A stretch of DNA of 64,000 nt from Chitinophaga eiseniae (GTDB lineage Bacteria > Bacteroidota > Bacteroidia > Chitinophagales > Chitinophagaceae): NCBI RefSeq assembly GCF_900167135.1, contig NZ_FUWZ01000006.1:434001-498000 (forward strand), in the 5' to 3' direction. Shown here one piece after another: positions 17,790-27,050 of the stretch (the first letter of the stretch is position 1; each line of letters opens with the position of its first letter). Made by a program: the position numbers and the translations under genes. Under the pieces are notes generated by a model that saw only the letters and a program-made list of their open reading frames with translations, had not been told where the DNA came from and did not search any database.

Positions 17790-19310
17790 TTAAAAAGGAC
17801 GGGTTTCCAGCGGAATGCCCCAATTCGGGTTGAACCTGAGCACGACGTTACTGATGGGCAGAATAAAATCCTTCGAGTCGATAGTGCCTTTGTAGGTCTG
17901 GCCACCAATGCTATGGGTAATCTGCAATTTGGACCAGGGTTTCCCCTTGTCGAGCGTAAAGCGTTTCAGATCGAGAAATCGTTTGACGCCTCCGATCGGC
18001 AGTTCCCGTCTTCTTTCTTCGAGCACCCATTGGATAACCTCATCGGGTGTGCCGCCGGTCAGTGCGGGAGTACCGGTTTTGTACCGGTACCGGCGCAGGG
18101 TATTGAGGTCCTCAAGCGCCAGATCAGGCCTGTTGGTCCTGGCATAACCTTCTGCCCGCATAAGCAGTACTTCGGGCCAGGAGAAACCATCTGTCAGCTG
18201 TGTTTTTTGAGCACGGTAATTACCGATGCGCATGCCGTCGTCATAGCCGCCACCCACAGTTGTTTTATACCCCGGGGCATTGATATAGAAAAAATTGAAC
18301 CGGAGATCTGTTACCTGATCGTACAGGGCGATCAGCTCCGAAGAAGGATATGAGAGCGCGACACCCTGACCGGCGCCGGTTTCTGACACTCTGTAGAACA
18401 GGATTTCCCGGCTGTTGACAAGATTGGTGTTGCCATCCTGAGAAGAAAGAATCAGCGAAGTGGTCGGTCTGGAAGGATCTGCAAGCTTAAATTTATTAAA
18501 ATCATACAACACTCTGTCCGGGCCATCTGCCGCCGTCCACGCAAGATTTGCATAATACGCCACGCTATCGAACCGCTGGGTAAAGAGATGATAGTAAGCC
18601 AGCATGGCATGGCCGGTGGCTTTTTCAGCGCGGGAAGGCCAGCTGGAGCGTGCCGGCAGATCAGGCAATGCGACATGCAGTTCACCGAGCACCCGGCTGG
18701 CTACTTCTTCCGAGGAAGACAGGTCCGGAATAGGTTTATTGATATCGACATCCACTACGTAAGGAATGGTTTTAGCGCCGTTTTCTGTCCCTGGCTTGTA
18801 TACCGGCCCATATATCATATTGGCATTAAAATAGCACCATGCCCTTGCCACCAGCGCCTGTGCTACGGAGATCCTGCCCAGCTTTTCCTCCTCTGCCGTT
18901 TTCTGGCTAATACCACGGATACCCTCAATAACATTATTGAAATAAGATATCTGCTGGTAGATACCCATCGAACCGGAACTCCAGAATTGATCGTCAACAT
19001 TAGGGTTTTTGTAAGGCTGACGGAAGATATGCGCGAAATAACGTTCACGGTTCGGATGACCGTTGAGCACAAAACCTACTTTGGCCTGTCCTTCCGTCAT
19101 TTCGAGGTTATCACCCAGGTAAGAGAGCAAAGACCCTCTGTTACCGTCGAGGAAGTTGAATTCTACCGTACCGGTATTGTCCAGCAAATGATCATAGTCC
19201 GTTACCGATGAAGGAATGAGCTTTCCTTTGGGCTTCACATCAAGAAATCGTTTACAGGAGCCCATCAGCAAAACGACGGCAATGAGTATAAAGTATTTTT
19301 GGTTGGTCAT
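17790..19310 (-). CDS. SusD/RagB-family outer-membrane lipoprotein
   Basis: A 506-residue lipoprotein with lipobox LMGSC (Cys about 19) followed by KRFLDVKPKGKLIPSS, the usual SusD N-terminus. The C-terminal part has RAEGYARTNRPDLALEDLNTLRRYRY and LEERRRELPIGGVKRFLDLKRF typical of the family. It lies 10 bp downstream of its SusC partner, 8 bp upstream of the TlpA-like gene, and should bind the same ligand as the SusC. Confidence 0.93.
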   Translation of the reverse strand: MTNQKYFILIAVVLLMGSCKRFLDVKPKGKLIPSSVTDYDHLLDNTGTVEFNFLDGNRGSLLSYLGDNLEMTEGQAKVGFVLNGHPNRERYFAHIFRQPYKNPNVDDQFWSSGSMGIYQQISYFNNVIEGIRGISQKTAEEEKLGRISVAQALVARAWCYFNANMIYGPVYKPGTENGAKTIPYVVDVDINKPIPDLSSSEEVASRVLGELHVALPDLPARSSWPSRAEKATGHAMLAYYHLFTQRFDSVAYYANLAWTAADGPDRVLYDFNKFKLADPSRPTTSLILSSQDGNTNLVNSREILFYRVSETGAGQGVALSYPSSELIALYDQVTDLRFNFFYINAPGYKTTVGGGYDDGMRIGNYRAQKTQLTDGFSWPEVLLMRAEGYARTNRPDLALEDLNTLRRYRYKTGTPALTGGTPDEVIQWVLEERRRELPIGGVKRFLDLKRFTLDKGKPWSKLQITHSIGGQTYKGTIDSKDFILPISNVVLRFNPNWGIPLETRPF

Positions 19311-19320
19311 AATAATCAGG

Positions 19321-22300
19321 TTACAGGTTTACGGAAAATCCGACATAGAATTCGGGTCTCAGCGGCAATGTTCTTTTGATGGTCATATTCACGGACTGCT
19401 CAATTGTTTCAGGATCTACCCCCACCTTGTTGGCTGTTAAAGTCCAGAGGTTGCGGCTCTGAAAATAAATCCTAGCGCTATTGAGTCCTGTGTTGCCCCA
19501 TAGTTTATTGTCCAGTTTATAAGACAGCGTGAGGTCCCTGAGTTTCAGGAAGTCGGATTTTTCAATCATCACTTCCGTATACGGGAAATACCATGCGTCT
19601 GTACTGAAAGCGGCCAGTTTGGGGTAGATGGTATGATTTTCATCTCCTGGTTTACGCCAGCGCAGGGCCACCTCTTTATGGTCGATATTGTCTCCGTTGA
19701 AAGCATCTCTGCGGAACACTGCTCCCATCTGGGCGATCATCATAAACGACAGGTCGAAACGTTTGTAGCTGAAGGTATTGGTGAGGCTAAAGATAAATTT
19801 GGGCCGGGCCGTTCCCGCATACACCATATCTTTCACGGCCAATTGGTTTCCGTATATTTTTTCTTTCTCATCGGAATAATATTGTGGTGTACCTGTGTTA
19901 TCCAATCCGGCATACTGATAAGCGAAAATCGCGTCGAGCGGGTACCCTGTTCTCAACACAGCTCCGCCATTGCTTCCCAGCATCGTATTGGAATAGCTGA
20001 AGGTCAGGTAATTGGGGTTGAGATAGTTATAGTTGAACTGCAACACCTTGCTCTTGTTGTAACTGCCGTTAAAAAAGAGGTTCCAGCCAAAGTGCTTCGA
20101 CTTCACCACATCTGACTCCAGGGAGAGTTCAACACCGGTATTCCTTGCAGAACCCGCATTCCTGGTAATCATGAACCTGCCGTAGGTAGGGTCGATAAAA
20201 TCGGGTGCCAGCAGGTCTTTGCTCATTTTGTTATAATAATCGACGGTCAGATTGAGCCTTCCTCCCATCAGACGTATATCGGTTCCAATGTTGGTAATGA
20301 GGGTACGCTCCCAGCGCAGGTTGTTGTCCGGCAGGGAAGCGATGGTATAGGGAATGGCTCCCGTTGATGTGGAAAAGCTGCCCGGCGTAATCAGCAGGAA
20401 AGGTCCCTGCGTGAAGGAGATATTTCCGTTGATACCATAGGAACCGCGTATGTCCAGCTTATCTATCCAGGAGACATTAAAGAATTTTTCCTGTCCGAGT
20501 TTGTAGGTGCCGCCAACAGACCAGTTGGGTTTATAGCGATACTTCGGATTGGTACCGAACAGGTTTCCCTGATCAATGCGGGCGCTGCCACTCAGGATAA
20601 AACGGTTGTTGTATTCATAGGAACCGTTGGCATAAACGGAAAAGAACCGGTTGTCGCGCAGGGAATAGGAACCGTTGCTGACGGGGTTCATTCCATCCGG
20701 GAACAGGAAATCCGTGTTATAGGCGAAGCTGTTAAAATCCAGGTAATTGAACGTTGAGAATGTTCCGGCCTGGTCATTATACCCTACCCTGCTGGGTGCG
20801 GCATTGTTGTCTATCAGGTCTTTATTCACCTCGCCGCCGGCGATGACGGAAATCCGGTGGACCTTATTGAACGTTTTTCCATAGTTTGCCTGCGCCCTGA
20901 AAGTATAGGCTTCGCTCTGGCTACGGGTTTCATTCAGGATGGCGCCTTCAGGCAGGTAATGTTTGCCGGGGTTGGAGACCGACGAAGCGGCATTATACAG
21001 TGACCGTACAAAGAAGGAATTGGCGTTGCGCAGATTGCGCAGGATGCCGCTGCCCCTTGTCCATGAACCGCCCACTTCAGCACTTAAGCCATCCAGTATG
21101 TTTACCGCGATGCTGCCGCCCAATCTTGCCTGAAACGCCTGGTTCTTTGTGGTAGCCATTTCCAGGTCGTTCAGCGGATTGTATTCCATGGATTTGAGCC
21201 CTCCGTATTCAATATAGCGGTCAACGAGGTCCGGTCTTACTGCGGGAATGTTCTGCGGGTTCCCGTGCTCGTCTACAATATTGTAGTACGGCTTCATGAT
21301 TTTCCAATTGGTATAATCCAGCATATCGCCTGCTTCCATGGGCATTTTGCTGTTGTTGAAATTGATATTGGAGAACATTTTAACGGTCACGCGTTTGCCT
21401 GGCCGCCAGTCGTTTTTAAGATCAAGGATTAGCCGGTCATTGCTGTTGCCCTTCATATTACCCTGATTGGCGATATAACGGACAGCTGCATTGGTAGAGA
21501 ATTTTTCCGTACCGGCAGCAATGGCGATGTTATGCTGCTGTGTAAAACTTTTCCGGAATAAGTGCCGTTCCAGCTGGTCCTGCGTATTGTTTTTCTTCAG
21601 CTGGGCGAGTTCCGCATTTACTTCCGCTTCAGAAAGCAGCCCCTGCTCCTTCATCACCATTAATTGTGTTACGCGGCCATAGAAGGTAGATGACTCATAT
21701 TCCCAAAGCATATTGGCGGCATCGCTGTTGTAGTAGTCCACTTCCGCGTCCACAAAATCCGCGGCGCTGGATTTGTTGAGATAAGATAACCGGGGGCGTA
21801 GCGTCATACCGGTGCTGCCTTTATAGCTTATCTGCAGCTTTCCGGTTTTGGCTGTTTTGGTGGTGATCACGATGACACCGTTGGAAGAGCGGGCGCCGTA
21901 AATGGAAGCAGCTACGGCATCTTTTAATACAGTGATGGTTTCAATGTTGTCGATGTTCACGGTTTCCAGTCCGCCCGGCGCCGGGAATCCGTCAATCACC
22001 ACCAGGGGATCTCCGTTGGCCAGAAAGGTAGACCGGCCGCGTACTTCCACCTTGCCGTCTTTTGTAATGGCCACGCCGGCCGCCTGTCCTTCCAGCATGG
22101 TCAGCAGGTTGGGTTGCAGTTTACCTTCCAGGCGTTTTGTCTGCAGGGAGGAATAGGCGCCCGTCATCCTTTCCCGGGAGATGGACTGGTACCCGGTGTT
22201 GATGGTAACGGCTACTTCATCAAGTTTGGTGGCGGCCCGGCTGAGTTTTACGATGAGCGCCGGCCGGCCTTCTTTCAGCATATCGGCGGTTACCGTTATC

Positions 22301-22887
22301 TCCCGTGGTGTAAACCCTACGTAGGTAAACCGGAGGGTATTTCCTTCATTGACAGCCACCGAAAAGCTTCCGTCAGCCGCGGTGGCTATTCCTTTCTGGC
22401 TTTCTTTTACATGGATGCTCACACCGGACAATGCAACGCCTTCCATATCAGTTACCCTACCTGTAATTACCGTGGCCGCAGGCAGTGCAGCTGTAACAGG
22501 AGCGGGTGCTGACGAAGGTTTTCCTGACAGGATAATGGTTTTGCCCTGCAGCACATAGCCCAGGCCCTGGTCTTTCAGCACCAGGTCCAGTACCTTTTTT
22601 AAGGGAGCATCGACAACAGAGAGGGAAACGGTCCCTGAGCCGGACAGCAATTCTTTATTGCTAAACAGCACGTATCCCGTTTGTTTTTCGATGACTGAAA
22701 AGACTTTTTTCAGCGTGAGATTTTTGCCGGAAAGCGTGACTGACTGGGCAGAAACAGCCGCTTTCACGGAGACAAGGGCCGTGATCAAAAACACAGGTAG
22801 CAGCCTCATTACTTTTGAAATTTGTGCCGGGAGCCTGCTTCCCCGCAGCGCAGGGAAAGACAGGCCGCCATAAGCAGTTTTTTGCAT
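19321..22887 (-). CDS. SusC/RagA-family TonB-dependent transporter with STN signalling domain
   Basis: A 1188-residue protein. The start MQKTAYGG is typical of Chitinophagaceae FecR-linked SusC proteins, with the hydrophobic signal segment at about 27-50. An STN domain follows (about 50-115, VFSVIEKQTGYVLFSNKELL), then a carboxypeptidase-regulatory-like domain (about 140-215), the plug (LYGARSSNG-like motif IYGARSSNGVIVITTK) and a barrel ending FYVGFSVNL. The STN domain should pass a ligand signal to the FecR encoded 116 bp upstream. Import plus signal transduction is the expected role. Confidence 0.94.
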   Translation of the reverse strand: MQKTAYGGLSFPALRGSRLPAQISKVMRLLPVFLITALVSVKAAVSAQSVTLSGKNLTLKKVFSVIEKQTGYVLFSNKELLSGSGTVSLSVVDAPLKKVLDLVLKDQGLGYVLQGKTIILSGKPSSAPAPVTAALPAATVITGRVTDMEGVALSGVSIHVKESQKGIATAADGSFSVAVNEGNTLRFTYVGFTPREITVTADMLKEGRPALIVKLSRAATKLDEVAVTINTGYQSISRERMTGAYSSLQTKRLEGKLQPNLLTMLEGQAAGVAITKDGKVEVRGRSTFLANGDPLVVIDGFPAPGGLETVNIDNIETITVLKDAVAASIYGARSSNGVIVITTKTAKTGKLQISYKGSTGMTLRPRLSYLNKSSAADFVDAEVDYYNSDAANMLWEYESSTFYGRVTQLMVMKEQGLLSEAEVNAELAQLKKNNTQDQLERHLFRKSFTQQHNIAIAAGTEKFSTNAAVRYIANQGNMKGNSNDRLILDLKNDWRPGKRVTVKMFSNINFNNSKMPMEAGDMLDYTNWKIMKPYYNIVDEHGNPQNIPAVRPDLVDRYIEYGGLKSMEYNPLNDLEMATTKNQAFQARLGGSIAVNILDGLSAEVGGSWTRGSGILRNLRNANSFFVRSLYNAASSVSNPGKHYLPEGAILNETRSQSEAYTFRAQANYGKTFNKVHRISVIAGGEVNKDLIDNNAAPSRVGYNDQAGTFSTFNYLDFNSFAYNTDFLFPDGMNPVSNGSYSLRDNRFFSVYANGSYEYNNRFILSGSARIDQGNLFGTNPKYRYKPNWSVGGTYKLGQEKFFNVSWIDKLDIRGSYGINGNISFTQGPFLLITPGSFSTSTGAIPYTIASLPDNNLRWERTLITNIGTDIRLMGGRLNLTVDYYNKMSKDLLAPDFIDPTYGRFMITRNAGSARNTGVELSLESDVVKSKHFGWNLFFNGSYNKSKVLQFNYNYLNPNYLTFSYSNTMLGSNGGAVLRTGYPLDAIFAYQYAGLDNTGTPQYYSDEKEKIYGNQLAVKDMVYAGTARPKFIFSLTNTFSYKRFDLSFMMIAQMGAVFRRDAFNGDNIDHKEVALRWRKPGDENHTIYPKLAAFSTDAWYFPYTEVMIEKSDFLKLRDLTLSYKLDNKLWGNTGLNSARIYFQSRNLWTLTANKVGVDPETIEQSVNMTIKRTLPLRPEFYVGFSVNL

Positions 22888-23003
22888 AACTTGTGATCTA
22901 GTTTTGGTTGTGAATAAAAAACGGTTCGCGAGACCTTTTATAAATCAACTAAAATACCGCCGGGAACGACGCCAATCGTTTCCGGCTCTTTATTTTAGCG
23001 GTA

Positions 23004-24260
23004 TCAGGGCATGACAATCAGCGTTCTGCCTTCAAGACGAAAATGAACATTCGATTTTTCAAGTGCAATCAATAATCCGCTCAGCGGAATATCCCTTGTC
23101 ATTTTTCCGACAAATTCAATATCCGGTATGCCTCCTTCATATTTAACATCGATATCGTACCATCTTTTCAACTGGCGCATCACTTCATCGATCCTGGCGT
23201 CTTCAAAATCAAACACGCCATTTTTCCAGGCCATTACTTTTCCGACATCGCCGGGCCTGACCTGCATTTTTTCCACCACATTGCCGTGCATCGTGAGCGA
23301 GGCCTGTTCGCCGGGCTTTAGTATTACCTGCTGCTTCCCGTTGCGCCGGTTCATGGTCACCGCCACCTTTCCTTCCAGCAGGGTGGTATGCTGCGACGGT
23401 TCATCCGGGTAGGCGTTAACGTTAAAGTGAGTACCCAATACAGTTACCTCAAACCTGTTATCGGCATTGACCACGAACGGTACAGCCTTTCCTTCTTTTT
23501 GCCCGGACGCTGCCTCAAAGTATACCTCCCCGGTGATCTCCACACGGCGTACATCGCTTGTAAACCGTGTAGGGAAACGGATAGAGCTGGCAGCATTCAG
23601 CCACGCCACCGTGCCATCCGGCAGGATAATCCTGAATTGCCGACCCCTGGGGGTGACAAGCGTATTAAATGTTTCTTCCGTAGAAGTTTGCGCGGCTTCT
23701 TTATACGCGAGCTGTCCATCTTCCACCGACAGTTCCGCCCCGCTTTGATGGGCAACGACCCCATTGCCCACAGCATCGAGCAGGATGGTGGAACCATCTG
23801 CCAGGGTAAGCACCGCACCTTCCTGGCCCGGCCTGATCTGTGTTGCCGGCTTCGACGCCAGGGCCGGCGGTGTTGTATCTTGTTGCGGCCAAAAATACCA
23901 GGTACCTGCTACCAGCAACAATACAGCTGCAGCATAACGCCACCAGCGACGACGCAGGAATGGAATACGGGCAGGAAGTTCCGCTGATGTGGTCTGCAAC
24001 AGCCGTTCCTGGTGAAAGGCTTCCAGCGCTGCCGCTGCAGCTGCTTTAAAGGTGGCATATTCTGTATGCAGCGCTGACAAATTTTCTCCATTGTTCAGGA
24101 AAGCCTCCCACTCCTGATGCTGCGCCTTTTGTTGCAGCCACTTCTCCAGTTCTTCCCTTTCTGCTTCCGGCAGCTGTTCCAGTTTTTCATAAGCCGCCAG
24201 CTTTGCGGCCCTTAGCAGGGCGGCTAACTCGTCATCTGGCATATCAGCCTCATTGATCAT
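23004..24260 (-). CDS. FecR-family anti-sigma factor
   Basis: A 418-residue protein with an N-terminal cytoplasmic region (about 1-105), one membrane helix (WRYAAAVLLLVAGTWYFWP, about 108-126) and a periplasmic FecR domain with TPRGRQFRIILPDGTVAWLN and the DUF4974-like C-terminus (VMRQLKRWYDIDVKYEGG). It would hold the ECF sigma factor encoded 90 bp upstream and receive the signal from the STN domain of the SusC downstream. Confidence 0.94.
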   Translation of the reverse strand: MINEADMPDDELAALLRAAKLAAYEKLEQLPEAEREELEKWLQQKAQHQEWEAFLNNGENLSALHTEYATFKAAAAAALEAFHQERLLQTTSAELPARIPFLRRRWWRYAAAVLLLVAGTWYFWPQQDTTPPALASKPATQIRPGQEGAVLTLADGSTILLDAVGNGVVAHQSGAELSVEDGQLAYKEAAQTSTEETFNTLVTPRGRQFRIILPDGTVAWLNAASSIRFPTRFTSDVRRVEITGEVYFEAASGQKEGKAVPFVVNADNRFEVTVLGTHFNVNAYPDEPSQHTTLLEGKVAVTMNRRNGKQQVILKPGEQASLTMHGNVVEKMQVRPGDVGKVMAWKNGVFDFEDARIDEVMRQLKRWYDIDVKYEGGIPDIEFVGKMTRDIPLSGLLIALEKSNVHFRLEGRTLIVMP

Positions 24261-24350
24261 CGTGCAAGGTCGGTTTAGTATATGACAACAGTCGTATGAC
24301 GGATTTGACTTCCGTCATAACTTTTTTTTAAAAAAAGGTAAAATGAGGGA

Positions 24351-24935
24351 TTAATCTGCCAGGAGCAGGCAGACAAGCACCACGCCGGGAACAATTTTCC
24401 CCCGCAGCAATCTTATCGCCCTGGCTTTCTGATGGCTAACAGCCGAAGGCGAAATGCCCAGTTGCAAGGCAATTTCATTGGTACTTAGTCCTTCGATATT
24501 TAACTGCACCACCTTGGTGCATTCGGGAGGCAGTGTTAAAATCGCTTTATGCAGCATCCGCACGACTTCCGCATTAAAAACATTTTGTAAAGTATCCTCA
24601 TATGAGGTCTCCTCCAGTTGCTTTTCGTAGGCCAGCTGTAATTTCTTTTCGTTGCGTTTCTGTTTTTTCAGGTGGTTTAGGGAGCGATTACGGGTAGCTA
24701 CGTACAAATAGGCGCTGATGCTTTTTACCTCATTCAGAAATTCCCTGGTCTTCCACAACTGAAGAAAAACTTCGGACACGATATCTTTAGCAGCAGATTC
24801 ATCACCCACGATCCTGTTCGACAGCAGGCAGAGCGCCGGATACATGTCCATAAAAAGCCCGTCAAATGCTACAGTATCGCCTTCGTTTATACTTACTATC
24901 AAATCCTTCTCACTATGTGACTTGCTATTTTGCAA
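24351..24935 (-). CDS. ECF RNA polymerase sigma factor
   Basis: A 194-residue sigma-70-family protein with region 2 (about 25-90, FMDMYPALCLLSNRIVGD, ISAYLYVATRNRSLNHLKKQ) and region 4 (about 130-180, LTLPPECTKVVQLNIEGLSTNEIALQLGISPSAVSHQKARAI). The most upstream in-frame start is TTG at 24935; an in-frame stop lies shortly upstream, and the nearby ATG is out of frame, so TTG is chosen. It is the first gene of the sigma - FecR - SusC - SusD - TlpA locus and likely drives SusCD transcription when the ligand is sensed. Confidence 0.9.
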   Translation of the reverse strand: MQNSKSHSEKDLIVSINEGDTVAFDGLFMDMYPALCLLSNRIVGDESAAKDIVSEVFLQLWKTREFLNEVKSISAYLYVATRNRSLNHLKKQKRNEKKLQLAYEKQLEETSYEDTLQNVFNAEVVRMLHKAILTLPPECTKVVQLNIEGLSTNEIALQLGISPSAVSHQKARAIRLLRGKIVPGVVLVCLLLAD

Positions 24936-24969
24936 TGCTCATATATTAATTTAGCCCATATATATCTTT

Positions 24970-24977
24970 CAAATATA
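24970..24977 (-). promoter_or_regulatory. -7 box (TATATTTG) of the sigma gene
   Basis: On the minus strand this reads TATATTTG, an exact TAnnTTTG match, giving a leader of about 30 nt before the TTG start. No -33 TTG at the expected spacing was seen. Confidence 0.45.
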
Positions 24978-25091
24978 GATTTTACTCCAAAATAATCCTA
25001 GCGGCCGGCGGAAAAAGCCGGCGGCATAACGCGGGCCACCCCAACTCACAATACAGCTTCCACCGTTGCGGGCCGCAGCACTGCTGGCGTC

Positions 25092-25155
25092 TACGGCATT
25101 CCGCCCGCGGTACTTATCACTATATTCACTATTCCCCCTTTAATCTCTGTATCAC
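25092..25155 (+). promoter_or_regulatory. Conserved upstream region, copy 2
   Basis: This stretch aligns with small indels to 16062-16125 in front of the paralogous small secreted protein gene. It suggests that the regulatory region was duplicated together with the gene. Confidence 0.55.
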
Positions 25156-25524
25156 ATGAAAAGAATATTACTGTTCATCACCCTCGTGGCAGTGGGTATC
25201 ACTGCTGCCTCCTACTCCACTTCCGGCGCCCAGGGCGAAAAACCCACCCATGGAAACGTCATCGGTCAACCTTCCGCTGCGTGGACTTACACCTATTATC
25301 CCAGCTCATGGAGAGGCACCCCTATCCATCCGGACGATGCCGCTTTCATGTACCCTTACTCGTACCAGCTCAATTATGCCGCCGGTATAGCTACCCGGGT
25401 AGCGGAGGAAGGTACACCTCCCGGTGTTGGCCGGCTCTTTTCCGTAAGCCATGTCCGGTGTCTACCGGGAATATCCCAGCCAGCTCACAGCGTGTACCTC
25501 CTAAACTTTTTTTTGTCAAGATGA
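25156..25524 (+). CDS. Small secreted protein, degenerate paralogue of 16126
   Basis: A 122-residue open frame. The first ~80 residues match the paralogue at 16126: signal-like MKRILLFITLVAVGITAAS, YYPSSWRGTPIHPDDAAFMY, QLNYAAGIAT. After that the frame reads unlike the paralogue. A different frame of the same DNA encodes YREYPSQLTACTS, which resembles the paralogue's CRSEWLSSKIDPACTS but is flanked by stops. A frameshift and decay of the C-terminal half are therefore likely, though a functional truncated protein cannot be excluded. The 25525-25739 region downstream shows no gene. Confidence 0.55.
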   Translation: MKRILLFITLVAVGITAASYSTSGAQGEKPTHGNVIGQPSAAWTYTYYPSSWRGTPIHPDDAAFMYPYSYQLNYAAGIATRVAEEGTPPGVGRLFSVSHVRCLPGISQPAHSVYLLNFFLSR

Positions 25525-25739
25525 AATAATTCCCGAAGTTCGCTTCACAAGACGACCTTATTTTCTAAATAATCAACGGTCCTAACTATCACTACCACCT
25601 ATGAAATCCTGATACACGGAATATAACTATCCATTCCGGACCGATCAGCAACGATACACCTAAGAACCGCATTAGCCAGACACCCTCACTGGTTAAGAAC
25701 GATAGCTATTAAAACGCTCGTACCCTCAAATCCATTATT

Positions 25740-27008
25740 ATGGCCATTAAAGCACAAATAAACACCGGCTATGACCCTCAGGGGAATATCTATCAAAAAT
25801 ACCGCCCCCTGGATAAGGATAGTCTTAAGGTCGATGTTAACGCCGACAAAGACACTATCCAAAAAATCGCTACTGACCGGATCAATATTCTTAAAAAGGA
25901 CAGAAGGAATATATACCTGCTGAAGTTCCGGGCAAAGAAAATACAACAGATAGTGCAAACGGAAAAAGCTGCCGGCAGAAAACCGCCAATGGCCATTGTT
26001 TCGTCGGGAAGAAGCGCCTGGATAAAAAGTATGTATGCGAAAGGTCTAAGCATACTGGGAAGCAACCAGCGCTTCGCCGGCATCGATGACCTTACGCCCA
26101 TCGCCAACGGCGATAAAATTCCCGTGTATTTTCCCTATCGCCTTACCGCGAAAGATGCTGACCAGAGAGGGTTTTATTGTTTTGTTCAACAAAACGAATA
26201 TCAGACTTATACAGCCGACCTTAAAGATACCGGTATCACCGTGATAGGGTATGAACTGGGGACAGAATTCAAACCGATGCTGGGTTTTGGCGCCAGCCGC
26301 TATGCTGTGGTAAACTTCTTCATGAATACCGGTATATCGCTGGCATGGTTAATAGACGACAATGTACTCTATATTTCCCGCCTCCATGAATTCAGTTTTT
26401 TTGAAGACAAAATGAACAGCACCCCGGGCGTTTGGGCGCTGGGAGGTACCGGCCAGGCAGAATATCAAACAGAGAAAAGCCTGCGGAGTATCAGAAAAAC
26501 GGAGAATTATACCCCACCAACAAATTTCATTAGCCCGGATTTCCTTCAACAGGCAGTATTATGGAATATAAAACAATTCGTCGGGAACACTATCAACTTC
26601 AGTCCCCACTTCATCTGTTCCGGCGAAGATGTCAGTATCTCCTACCTACTGGGGAGGGACAAGTGCAAGGCCTTCTATGAGTGCCTTATTTATAAAGGCT
26701 GTGACAGCGCCGCTCCTCAGAACAAACAACTTCAAAAGCTGAAAAACGGCTTGTACAACCTCATTGACAGCGTAGATCCCATACCTGTCAACGACAACTC
26801 TACCCTCAAGCAACTACTTCAATCCAATAAAAAATACCTGAAGGGTGATCCGGTAGAAATAGCGCGCATGAAAGCTTCGGAACAAATTCAGCTGAAGTAT
26901 ATGTCTAACGAAAACGACGCAACGCAGTATACAGATCTAAACTCCAAGCTACTGTACTTCGCTTTTACCTTCAACGGTAAATATGATGTTCAGCTAATGA
27001 ATGCATAA
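25740..27008 (+). CDS. Glycosyltransferase-like protein (GREB1/TET-associated GT-like), first gene of the giant-protein operon
   Basis: A 422-residue protein with no signal peptide. The segment GFGASRYAVVNFF followed by LAWLIDDNVLYI (about 185-210) resembles the Asp-rich nucleotide-sugar site of GT-A-type enzymes, in the style of the TET/GREB1-associated glycosyltransferases. A second acidic motif GEDVSIS lies near residue 295, at a place where GT-A enzymes often have a catalytic acidic residue. It is transcribed 42 bp ahead of the DUF6603-like giant gene, so it may modify one of the operon's proteins. The family assignment rests on motif resemblance only. Confidence 0.5.
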   Translation: MAIKAQINTGYDPQGNIYQKYRPLDKDSLKVDVNADKDTIQKIATDRINILKKDRRNIYLLKFRAKKIQQIVQTEKAAGRKPPMAIVSSGRSAWIKSMYAKGLSILGSNQRFAGIDDLTPIANGDKIPVYFPYRLTAKDADQRGFYCFVQQNEYQTYTADLKDTGITVIGYELGTEFKPMLGFGASRYAVVNFFMNTGISLAWLIDDNVLYISRLHEFSFFEDKMNSTPGVWALGGTGQAEYQTEKSLRSIRKTENYTPPTNFISPDFLQQAVLWNIKQFVGNTINFSPHFICSGEDVSISYLLGRDKCKAFYECLIYKGCDSAAPQNKQLQKLKNGLYNLIDSVDPIPVNDNSTLKQLLQSNKKYLKGDPVEIARMKASEQIQLKYMSNENDATQYTDLNSKLLYFAFTFNGKYDVQLMNA

Positions 27009-27050
27009 CTGATAGTGCCGCTATCATCGCTTCCCTCTAAATAACCAACA

